From Elizabethkingia miricola (GTDB taxonomy: Bacteria > Bacteroidota > Bacteroidia > Flavobacteriales > Weeksellaceae), in assembly GCF_001675285.1 (NCBI RefSeq), contig NZ_LSGQ01000030.1, positions 186,001 through 250,000 on the forward strand: a stretch of DNA of 64,000 nucleotides, written 5' to 3'. Made by a program: the position numbers and the translations under genes. The notes beneath the pieces are model-generated. The model searched no databases, was not told the origin of the DNA, and was given only the letters and a program-made list of their open reading frames with translations. Positions 9,400 to 17,148 of the stretch are shown in pieces. The first letter of the stretch is position 1; each line of letters opens with the position of its first letter.

Positions 9400-9859
9400 A
9401 TTAATTAAGATTTATTTCATTATTAAAGCAACATGAGTCTGGAGTAGTAATAATTAGCACTCTATTCGAAGTAAATAGCAATGATTGAATATCTGCTGAA
9501 ACTAATTTGTTTAATTATAAATGTGCCATGAGCATACAACCGAGAGAGTATCAAACTATTGAATACTATCCGGACTCTGTTGCAGTATATTGTCGGGAGT
9601 ATTATCACCATTGTAGATTCACAATGGCAATTCCCTGTCAGGAAATAAGAAACAGCTGATGTTTTTTGTTATTTGTGAGCGATCGTACATGTACTATAGC
9701 ACATCAATACTGTTTCCGGGAATGTCACACTATCATTGTTCGTAATTATTGTACTCTTGATAGCAGTTTTTCGTACAGTAGTTATAGCTAAAAAGCGTAA
9801 TCGGAATACCTGTACATTTTTTTAGATCCGGATTTCCGGATTCCATTCATTTTGTAAAA
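9400..9859. other. Intergenic region upstream of locus A
   Basis: This 460-bp gap must hold the susC promoter of locus A on the minus strand, but I could not find a convincing TAnnTTTG box. It contains a 7-bp inverted repeat (CCATTGT 9608-9614, ACAATGG 9621-9627), the palindrome GTACATGTAC at 9685-9694, and two abutting TCCGGAT copies near 9829-9842. A plus-strand ORF of 43 codons (9528-9659) is discussed as a weak candidate. Confidence 0.5.
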
Positions 9860-10066
9860 CTAATGACCAGTTCTAAAATCATTTATAGCTCTTTCTGAAG
9901 GACCTGCTAATTCGTAATATTTCTTACGTATAGCATCTGCGGTAAGACTGTATTTTTCTTTACGAATACATTGTCTAACAAATTGAGGTGTCACCCCAAA
10001 CTCATCCGCCAGAACTTTTACAGCTTCAGTATTGTAGGTCTGCCTTTTTTTTGTAGGTTTGTTCAT
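9860..10066 (-). CDS. Small basic putative DNA-binding protein, 68 residues
   Basis: A 68-residue protein, basic at the N-terminus (KPTKKRQ). The segment VKVLADEFGVTPQFVRQCIRK has the spacing of a helix-turn-helix, with FGVTPQFVRQ as turn plus recognition helix. A charged tail follows. I do not recognise a named family; small proteins like this are common near phage-type repressors in Flavobacteriia. It is transcribed divergently from the XRE regulator gene, whose likely start lies 89 bp away, and palindromic sites lie between them. A TATACTTG box (10092-10099, one mismatch to the -7 consensus) sits 26 bp before its ATG. Confidence 0.7.
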   Translation of the reverse strand: MNKPTKKRQTYNTEAVKVLADEFGVTPQFVRQCIRKEKYSLTADAIRKKYYELAGPSERAINDFRTGH

Positions 10067-10099
10067 TGCTCTTTTTGTTTCAATTAAGAAACAAGTATA

Positions 10100-10118
10100 T
10101 AGAGTATTTTCTAGAAAA
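10100..10118. promoter_or_regulatory. Palindromic operator candidate between the divergent regulators
   Basis: TAGAGTATTTTCTA (10100-10113) matches 12 of 14 bases of the two copies found just after the XRE gene. It overlaps a perfect 12-bp palindrome TTTTCTAGAAAA at 10107-10118. The location midway between two divergent putative DNA-binding genes suggests an autoregulatory site. Confidence 0.45.
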
Positions 10119-10155
10119 CCAAATTTTTATAGTAAATAATCTAAACTTTAACATT

Positions 10156-10554
10156 TTGATCATTGACAGAATTCTACAGATTATCGATTTTAAGGGAATT
10201 AATAAGAACAAATTCTATAAAGAAGCAGGTCTATCTAATGGCTTTTTAGATAAGGTAAGGAAAGATATTGGGTCTTCGAAGATAGAGCAGATACTAAAGG
10301 CATATCCTGAAATAAATCCTGACTGGTTTCTGACAGGAGAGGGGAAAATGTTGAAAAAAGACATTCCCAGCACAAGTGTAAAAGAGTCTTTAAAAGCCTA
10401 CAGTCAGGAAGATGAGAAAAACATCATCAATGAACTGGAGAAAAGGTACAAAGAAGACAAGGAACTCTATGAAAAATTAATTTTGTCGTACAAAGAGAGA
10501 ATATCTGAACTTAAGGAAGAGATCGTTTTCCTGAGAGAACAATTAAAAAAATAG
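10156..10554 (+). CDS. XRE-type HTH transcriptional regulator with C-terminal coiled coil
   Basis: The family start is best placed at the TTG at 10156, giving 132 residues beginning IIDRILQIIDFKG; the frame is open further upstream to 10066 but those residues look non-coding. Residues 1-60 form a Cro/CI-like HTH with KNKFYKEAGLSNGFLDKV as the DNA-binding part, then the conserved PEINPDWFLTGEG segment seen in phage-type repressors of Flavobacteriia. The last 60 residues are Lys/Glu rich and predict a coiled coil for dimerisation. No peptidase domain is present. Two copies of a 14-bp near-palindrome overlap and follow its stop codon. It may regulate itself and the 68-residue gene; a link to SusCD loci A or B is possible but unproven. 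Confidence 0.8.
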   Translation: MIIDRILQIIDFKGINKNKFYKEAGLSNGFLDKVRKDIGSSKIEQILKAYPEINPDWFLTGEGKMLKKDIPSTSVKESLKAYSQEDEKNIINELEKRYKEDKELYEKLILSYKERISELKEEIVFLREQLKK

Positions 10555-10585
10555 TGAATTTTCTAAAAATATAGTGAATTTGCTA
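10552..10585. repeat. Two 14-bp near-palindromic repeats after the XRE gene
   Basis: TAGTGAATTTTCTA (10552-10565) and TAGTGAATTTGCTA (10572-10585) are spaced exactly 20 bp apart, about two helical turns, and share the arms TAG and CTA around AATT. The first includes the TAG stop codon of the regulator gene. A third copy with two changes lies upstream at 10100-10113. Confidence 0.55.
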
Positions 10586-10694
10586 TACAATTTTTCTCGT
10601 TTTGGTATCAGTTGAAAAAGTAAATAAAATCACTTTTACTTTTCAACATATCTTTTTGGATATTAAATACTTATTTAATTATAGAATAAAAAAA

Positions 10695-10714
10695 CCGAAA
10701 GAAATTTCTTTCGG
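10695..10714. terminator. Bidirectional terminator between the XRE gene and locus B
   Basis: A perfect 20-bp palindrome CCGAAAGAAA/TTTCTTTCGG is flanked by A-rich sequence on the left and T-rich sequence on the right. It can end the XRE transcript on the plus strand and the susCD operon B transcript on the minus strand. Confidence 0.8.
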
Positions 10715-10748
10715 TTTTTTTATTAGTAACTATAAAATTATAATCAAT

Positions 10749-12194
10749 TTACTGGTCCCACCAAACTTTGGCCTTAAGGGACTCGAATGGGACAGGTATC
10801 CCCGGTCCATTTTGTAATGAACTTGTATTGACATTAATCTCTATCTGCGGATAGGAAAGCCTTCTTGGAATCGTATTACCCGTCATATTGAATGATGGCA
10901 TGGTCGTAAAGACCGGAAATCCTGTTCTTCTCCAATCTACCCAGGATTCGTAAGCTCCCTGAAACATTGTAATCCATTTCTGTTCCATAATCCTTCCCAG
11001 TGAGTTGTTATAAGCCACTTTTGAACTTCCAATATATGCTGATGCTTTATTTGCAATTCCCAAAGCTGTAAAATCCTGTGTAATCGCAGCCACATAAGAT
11101 TCTTTGGATTTAACATTATTACCGGATCTAAAATAGATCTCTGATTTTATAAAATTTACTTCAGCCGCGCTCATTAATACTACAGGAGAATCTGTAGACG
11201 CATAAGCAGATCCTACTCTGGAAAACAAATTTTCACCGGAATCATCAGTATCCTGCCCTGGAACATTCCCTCTATATTGCCCCTGAAATCCTGCTCCATT
11301 ATTTACTACTTTCTTAAAATACACATCTATTCTCGGATCATTTAATAATTTCATTTTATCAACAATCGTAGAGGCTACAGCATTATCTTTTCTACCGGAT
11401 AGAACATCAAACTGATAAATGGGATTTGCATTAGATGCAGCTGTTCCGAACTTTACCGTTGCATTGGTATCATAGACATCTATTAAAGCAGGGTTAGTCG
11501 CCAAAAATGCAGCTGATTCCCCAGGGCTTCTCTTACTCAAATGATTAAGTAATCTTAGCTTTAATGAATTTGCAAACCTAATCCAGCTATCTGTATTTCC
11601 GTTATAGATAACATCATCAGTCCCAGGCTTCATACCTGTCAAAGAATTAATATTAACAATTCCGTCTTCTATCATCTTTATTAATGCCGGATATATAGTT
11701 TCCTGTTTATCATATGCTGGTGTAATATTCCCAGTCCCCTGCAATGCCGTGGAAAAAGGGATATCTCCAAAAACATCCGTTGTGACACTAAATACATAAG
11801 CCTGTAATACCTGAGAAATACCCACATAAATCCGATCTCCATCTGTAGTTCCTTTATTCTGAATTTCTTTCAGATCCATTAAAGCATCATAAACATTTCT
11901 CCAAAGCCCGTCTGCAGAAGAAGACGTTATATTATATCTCGAATAGTCCAGTGGCTGCCCTCTATGTCCACCATAATACTGAACAATGCTTGCAGGCATC
12001 CTTGTTGCCTCCCCTCCCATAATATATCCCATATTAACCTGAGAAGAAGTAAGCAAAGTATAAATTGGTACATTCGTAGGATTATTAGGATCTTTATTTA
12101 TATCCAATTCCTGGCGGCAGGATTGTATTACTGTAAGAGATAATACTCCTAAAGTAAAAATAAAATATCTGAAAGTATTATTTATTATTCTCAT
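10749..12194 (-). CDS. SusD-like lipoprotein of the SusD/RagB-like 2 type, locus B
   Basis: The start is taken at the ATG at 12194, giving 481 residues with a clean lipoprotein signal ending in Cys26 (VIQSC); the open frame extends further upstream but that part overlaps the 3' end of susC. The protein differs from the four other SusD proteins in the window and looks like the second SusD-like family (PF12771): DINKDPNNPTNVP after the lipid anchor, then YALMDLKEIQNKG-type and SVTTDVFGDIPFS motifs near residue 150, and GAYESWVDWRRTGFP near the C-terminus. It should act as the surface lid of the locus B SusC, 11 bp upstream. Proteins of this subtype often pair with transporters for peptides or other non-starch ligands, so the substrate may not be a glycan. 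Confidence 0.92.
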   Translation of the reverse strand: MRIINNTFRYFIFTLGVLSLTVIQSCRQELDINKDPNNPTNVPIYTLLTSSQVNMGYIMGGEATRMPASIVQYYGGHRGQPLDYSRYNITSSSADGLWRNVYDALMDLKEIQNKGTTDGDRIYVGISQVLQAYVFSVTTDVFGDIPFSTALQGTGNITPAYDKQETIYPALIKMIEDGIVNINSLTGMKPGTDDVIYNGNTDSWIRFANSLKLRLLNHLSKRSPGESAAFLATNPALIDVYDTNATVKFGTAASNANPIYQFDVLSGRKDNAVASTIVDKMKLLNDPRIDVYFKKVVNNGAGFQGQYRGNVPGQDTDDSGENLFSRVGSAYASTDSPVVLMSAAEVNFIKSEIYFRSGNNVKSKESYVAAITQDFTALGIANKASAYIGSSKVAYNNSLGRIMEQKWITMFQGAYESWVDWRRTGFPVFTTMPSFNMTGNTIPRRLSYPQIEINVNTSSLQNGPGIPVPFESLKAKVWWDQ

Positions 12195-12205
12195 TTTTCT
12201 GATTA

Positions 12206-15091
12206 TTAAAATTGAACTTTTAAACTGAAACCAAAGCTGCGGGTAGAAGGAAAAGCCATACGTGAAACTCCCTGTGCATTGCCTGTCCCAAAAGAACTGG
12301 ATTCCGGGTCTATATGAGGGATTTTTGTCCACAAATAAAGATTTCGTCCATACAGCCCCAGATCCACATTTCTTACATAGTCAATTCCAGGTAATTTAAA
12401 GCTATATCCTATAGACAATTCTCTTAGTTTTACCCAGTTGTTTTTATAAACATATTCTTCATTAGGATAAGCACTTCCATACCATGCAGAACCTCTTTTG
12501 ACAACAACATTATTAGAAATACCTGTAGTACTGTTTACACCTGGGAATTTGTAATTAAGATCTCTATTAAGTGTTTTTTTAGAAACCCCATAAACATCTA
12601 ACAGTTCTTCGGTTCCATTATACAAGTATCCACCCTGTCTTATATCTAACAATGCATTAAGATATACTCCTTTGTATTTAAATGATGTGTTAACACCTCC
12701 TGTCCAGTCAGGTTCCACATAACCTAAATTTGCTCCATCCTGCCTAAGAGGAATCCCATTATTACCAACCAGAATTTCTCCTTTCTCATTCCTAGCATAC
12801 TTGGTCCCTATAATAGAACCATATCGCTCTCCTTTAACCGCATAAATTGCAGGATTTCCGGAAAAACCACCCAAGTATATCTTATCTACACCGGGATAAA
12901 TTTCGTCAACCAGTGAACGTATTCTACTAAAGTTAAACCCCACCTCCCAGGTAAAATCTGTTGTTTTTATCGGAATAACTTTAAACATAACCTCAATTCC
13001 GTTAGAAGAAGTTTTACCGCTATTTATTATTGTCCTACGAGCTCCTGTTGCCGGGGATATTTCCAACGGAATAATACCATCTGTATTTATATTTCTGAAA
13101 TAAGTAAAGTCCAGGCTTACTCTGTCTTTAAAAAATCTCAGATCCGCGCCTATCTCGTATTCGTTTGTAAACTCTGGTTTTAAGTTTAGATTATTAAGTG
13201 TATTGGCAACCGTATATCCCGGCAGACCTATAAACGGAAAGGTTATACCATTTGTAAAACCATCACTAAATACTCCATTATTATAAGTATTATAGACAGA
13301 ATATGGAGAAGCATCTCTTGCTGTCCGGGAAGCACCTATTCTTACTTTACCATAATTCATAACTTTTTTATTAACACCGAAAGCATCAGTAAAGATGAAT
13401 GACAAACTTCCGCCAGGATAAAAATAACTTCTGTTATTCTCAGGGAGTGTTGAACTCCATTCCTGTCGACCGACAAGATTTAAATACAGATAATTTCTAT
13501 AACCCAATGTTAAATCTGCAAACGCACCAAAAAGTGTTCTTTTGGAATTATAGTTGTACCCCGGATCAAAAGTTCTTATATTATTGGTATTAGCGATCCC
13601 CGGCAGCACTAATGCTGATCCAGCGATTATATTATTTCTGAGCTTCCTTATATTATAATCCTGTCCCAGATTCAGCGTTACGTTCAAATCATTCGTGATA
13701 TCTTTATTGATATTTGCCATAAATGTTGACGTTAGCTCCTCCCTTGCAATATCGTTAAAGCTCAATGCTCCATTCGGATTTCCTCCTGAATAAATATCCC
13801 TGAACAAAACCCTGTTGTCCGTAGAATAATCATTCCCTACACGGTAGCTTAACTTTAGCCAATCCGTAAGATCATACCCCAGATTAACTCCCATAATAAA
13901 ACGATCACTATTCGTTTTAGCAAAATTTTTATAAACCGACCATAGCGGATTATCAAAAGAACCCCCTCTGAAATTTATTTGCCTACCATTATCTGGCCGC
14001 TCATAGCCATATCCTGAAAGATCCCAACTGACAGGTGCATGAAGTATTGAAAAAATGGGATTATTTCCGTCTTGTCCCGCAAAAGGAACATTTCCCCACG
14101 AACGGCTATAAGCAGTATTTATACCTGCACTGAAACGATCAGTTAATTTAAAATTCCCATTAAATCTAAAGTTCACTTTTTCATATTCCTGATTCGGAAC
14201 AATAGAGGTTTGGCTATTATGACCTGCTGAAAAAAATAGGTTTGTATTATTTATAGTATGAGCTAAGGAAATATTATTTTCTTTTGTAATTCCGGATCCA
14301 AAAAATGCTTTACGCGGATCATATACTTTTAATTGTACAGCCTGTGCCCCCATTCCAAGAATAGCTCCTGCAGCAACACTTTGTACTGTCTGACCTTCAA
14401 TTTTAGGTCCGAATGATAATGAAGTACCTTCCGCATACACCCCATTATTTCCTTGGGCATATACTGTCTGATAATCCGGTAATTTTAAAACATTATCTGT
14501 TCCGATCCTTGTTGTAAAAGTAATCACTGGTTTACCTCCTCTCACTTTTCCTGATTTTGTTGTAATCACTACAACACCATTAGAGCCTCTATTACCATAA
14601 AGCACAGCTCCAGCTGCGCCTTTTAGTATTGTAACATTCTCTATATCATCCGGATTAATATCTGCAGCCCGATTAGGTGAAGCAATTCCTGAAACCGTAT
14701 TAGCATTTCCATCATTTGCATTGCTAATTGGAATACCATCTATAACATACAAAGGTTCATTCGAATTTGTTAAAGATTTATTACCTCCCCGTATAACCAA
14801 GCGACTCGCTTGCCCCGGAGCCCCTCCGGAGGATATTACCTGCAATCCGGACACCTTTCCACTAAGTGAATTCACAAAATTCTGACTGGCAACCTGTGTA
14901 AGATCTTCACTTTTCACCTTGGAAGTTGCATAGCCTAATGATTTCTCTTCTCTCTTAATACCAAGAGCCGTTACAACAACTCCTTCAATATCTCGTATTG
15001 AAGAAGTGTCTTTCTTTGCTTTCTGAGCTGTAACATTTTGTCCTATAAAGAACAAAACGCCTGCACCAAGCATACGTAATTTCACATTCAT
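12206..15091 (-). CDS. SusC/RagA family TonB-linked outer-membrane transporter, locus B
   Basis: A 961-residue transporter with signal peptide, TonB box region EGVVVTALG and a plug with RLVIRGGNKSL, PLYVIDGIPISNAND and GNRGSNGVVVITTKSG. The barrel ends in FGFSLKVQF with a terminal Phe. The plug resembles the TALGI-type SusC subgroup that travels with SusD-like 2 proteins, consistent with its partner. Like the others here it lacks the N-terminal regulatory-like domain. The 3' end stops 11 bp before the susD start. Confidence 0.95.
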   Translation of the reverse strand: MNVKLRMLGAGVLFFIGQNVTAQKAKKDTSSIRDIEGVVVTALGIKREEKSLGYATSKVKSEDLTQVASQNFVNSLSGKVSGLQVISSGGAPGQASRLVIRGGNKSLTNSNEPLYVIDGIPISNANDGNANTVSGIASPNRAADINPDDIENVTILKGAAGAVLYGNRGSNGVVVITTKSGKVRGGKPVITFTTRIGTDNVLKLPDYQTVYAQGNNGVYAEGTSLSFGPKIEGQTVQSVAAGAILGMGAQAVQLKVYDPRKAFFGSGITKENNISLAHTINNTNLFFSAGHNSQTSIVPNQEYEKVNFRFNGNFKLTDRFSAGINTAYSRSWGNVPFAGQDGNNPIFSILHAPVSWDLSGYGYERPDNGRQINFRGGSFDNPLWSVYKNFAKTNSDRFIMGVNLGYDLTDWLKLSYRVGNDYSTDNRVLFRDIYSGGNPNGALSFNDIAREELTSTFMANINKDITNDLNVTLNLGQDYNIRKLRNNIIAGSALVLPGIANTNNIRTFDPGYNYNSKRTLFGAFADLTLGYRNYLYLNLVGRQEWSSTLPENNRSYFYPGGSLSFIFTDAFGVNKKVMNYGKVRIGASRTARDASPYSVYNTYNNGVFSDGFTNGITFPFIGLPGYTVANTLNNLNLKPEFTNEYEIGADLRFFKDRVSLDFTYFRNINTDGIIPLEISPATGARRTIINSGKTSSNGIEVMFKVIPIKTTDFTWEVGFNFSRIRSLVDEIYPGVDKIYLGGFSGNPAIYAVKGERYGSIIGTKYARNEKGEILVGNNGIPLRQDGANLGYVEPDWTGGVNTSFKYKGVYLNALLDIRQGGYLYNGTEELLDVYGVSKKTLNRDLNYKFPGVNSTTGISNNVVVKRGSAWYGSAYPNEEYVYKNNWVKLRELSIGYSFKLPGIDYVRNVDLGLYGRNLYLWTKIPHIDPESSSFGTGNAQGVSRMAFPSTRSFGFSLKVQF

Positions 15092-15570
15092 ATTTAAACA
15101 AATTTTAGTTTCAGATTTTTTCTTACTACTTAAAAAGAGTTTGGCACATGAAACAGTTGATTACCTATCCTTAAATATTTATGACAAAAAGGTGAAAAGA
15201 AACTTTAGTTGAAAAATAATTTGCTTTATGAATGTCATATAAATACAGAAAACCTGCTAAGAACCAAATGCACAGTACCAAACTCTATAGTGTTTACTGT
15301 ATCAGAAGTAATAATGTGCTAAAGGTAATTTCGCCTCTTCAACCTTCATAAAAATCCATATTCCGTTACCTTACAGGTACACATACGATTTCTTACTCAT
15401 TCAATAAAACATTATCAAATGAGCATTTCAGAGAATACTAAAAAATATAAACCGAAGGGAATTTATAAGGAATAACAACGTATTTGTTGTTTAAAAAATG
15501 TTATCGTAGGGGAATGTATGGACATTTTATGGTTCTATAAATCAACATACATTTCAGACAAATAAAAAAA
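15092..15570. other. Intergenic region between loci B and C
   Basis: About 480 bp without a supported gene. It should carry the promoter for susC of locus B on the minus strand, but no clear TAnnTTTG box or long repeat is visible, and translated frames on both strands show no SusC or SusD remnants. A weak 6-bp inverted repeat (AACAAC 15474-15479, GTTGTT 15486-15491) is the only structure noted. Confidence 0.4.
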
Positions 15571-15590
15571 GCGACAGAAAAATCTGTCGC
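15571..15590 (-). terminator. Terminator of SusCD operon C
   Basis: An 8-bp GC-containing stem GCGACAGA/TCTGTCGC with a 4-nt loop is flanked by A7 and T7 runs, 10 bp after the susD stop at 15600. It is a good Rho-independent terminator on the minus strand and could also act on the plus strand. Confidence 0.85.
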
Positions 15591-15599
15591 TTTTTTTAT

Positions 15600-17135
15600 T
15601 TATTGTTGTGGGTTCTGTGTCACTAATCCTTGAGAAGCATTAATTTCTGCTCTAGGAATTTGCCATTGCCATCTGTAATCAGTTTCAGTTACTTTCATCA
15701 ATCCATTAATTACTACGTCTGATTGATTAGTTCCTGTTCTGTCCATCCCTTGACCCAATCTCTTAAGATCAAACCATCTGAAGCCTTCTCCCCAAAGCTC
15801 AAGTCTTCTGGAAGTTAAAATCTCAGTAATATAACTTGCTCCAGAAGTAGTTGCTCCAGCATACGAAGGGTTTCTATTTTTCTGTAGTTCATTAAATACA
15901 GCTTTAGATCCAGCTTCATCCCCTAGTCTAGCTAAAGCTTCTGCTTGAATCAGGTACATTTCAGCAGCTCTCATATAAGGTACGTCAGCAGTTGACTCTC
16001 CCTGGTCTTTCACCATATATTTTTGACTGGTATATGGGAACACTGAATAATTACTATATGCATTTGTTCTTACAACCTTACCTTGAGCATTAGTTGTTGA
16101 AAGCCATGGTAAATGATTTCCTGTTGGATCAACAACTTGTGTTCTAACATCTGTAGCAGGAAATTGTTTAACCAACGACGAGTTCATTACTTTAGGAGCT
16201 TGTCTGATCTGAGTTGAACTATAGTTTCTTGACATATATGCAGAGAAGTTAGCAAAACCATCGGACTGATCCGGAACCATTATTGTAGCCCACATCCATT
16301 CGATATTAGCTGCGGAATTAAATCCAGATTTATAAGCTGCATTATCCATAAGTGGGTAACCCGCTCTTGCTTCTTTCGCATAGTTTGCAGCCTCAGAGTA
16401 CTTCCCTTGAGTTAGCGCTACTCTAGCTAAAAGTCCTTTTACAATATTTACATCAAAATGAGACTTGCTATATCTGCCAACTCCATTAAGTTTTGTTAGG
16501 GCTAGTTGAAGATCTTTATTAATCTGAGTATATACATCTTCTACAGAAGCTCTCGCCATTGGCTTTTCGTCTGCCTCTAATCTAATAGGCACTCCGTCTT
16601 GCGTATTTACTTTTCCAGATTCATATCTCTTACCATAGAATTGCACAAGATTAAAATAGCTAAACGCTCTATAAGTCAATGCCTCTCCTACAGCTGTATC
16701 AATTGTTTGTTGATCACCAGTTACTTTACCAGCATTATTAATAACCAAGTTGGCATTTCTGATCATAGAGAAGTAAAACTGATAAGGGTAGTATGTATAA
16801 CTTGAAGTATCATTACTTTGATCAAGCCATCTAACTGAGCTAATATACCAGTTATTACCTGTAGAAGGCCAGATGACATCATCACCTGCTGCTTCTGTCA
16901 TAATAATAATTCCCTGTTGTCCGCTCTGTCCTTGAGAATCATTCTGACGGTAATACATATTACGATGCATACCATTAACAAGGGCTTTTAAGTTATCTGC
17001 CGTTGATAAAGCCATTTCCTGATTAACATTATCAGTCGGCGAAGTCTCTAAATAATCTGAATTACATGATGCAAGTGCAACAGATGTCCCAAAAATCAGA
17101 GCAAAAGTTTTTATATTAAATTTTATTTTTTTCAT
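15600..17135 (-). CDS. SusD/RagB family nutrient-binding lipoprotein, locus C
   Basis: A 511-residue lipoprotein with Cys24 (LASC) followed by NSDYLETSPTD, a common SusD start. The core shows GEALTYRAFSYFNLVQFYG near residue 150, LLARVALTQGKYSEAANYAKEA, YMRAAEMYLIQAEALARLGDEAG and RRLELWGEGFRWFDLKRLGQG near the C-terminus. Many Asn, Tyr and Trp residues are exposed in the ligand-binding half. Partner is the susC 13 bp upstream. It resembles carbohydrate-type SusD more than the locus B protein does. Confidence 0.95.
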   Translation of the reverse strand: MKKIKFNIKTFALIFGTSVALASCNSDYLETSPTDNVNQEMALSTADNLKALVNGMHRNMYYRQNDSQGQSGQQGIIIMTEAAGDDVIWPSTGNNWYISSVRWLDQSNDTSSYTYYPYQFYFSMIRNANLVINNAGKVTGDQQTIDTAVGEALTYRAFSYFNLVQFYGKRYESGKVNTQDGVPIRLEADEKPMARASVEDVYTQINKDLQLALTKLNGVGRYSKSHFDVNIVKGLLARVALTQGKYSEAANYAKEARAGYPLMDNAAYKSGFNSAANIEWMWATIMVPDQSDGFANFSAYMSRNYSSTQIRQAPKVMNSSLVKQFPATDVRTQVVDPTGNHLPWLSTTNAQGKVVRTNAYSNYSVFPYTSQKYMVKDQGESTADVPYMRAAEMYLIQAEALARLGDEAGSKAVFNELQKNRNPSYAGATTSGASYITEILTSRRLELWGEGFRWFDLKRLGQGMDRTGTNQSDVVINGLMKVTETDYRWQWQIPRAEINASQGLVTQNPQQ

Positions 17136-17148
17136 TGTTTAGACAAAA

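Noticed and set aside
10688-10722. Palindrome considered as an attachment site for the XRE pair as a mobile element
   Set aside because: It has A and T flanks of a standard bidirectional terminator, there is no integrase, and no direct repeat bounds the pair.
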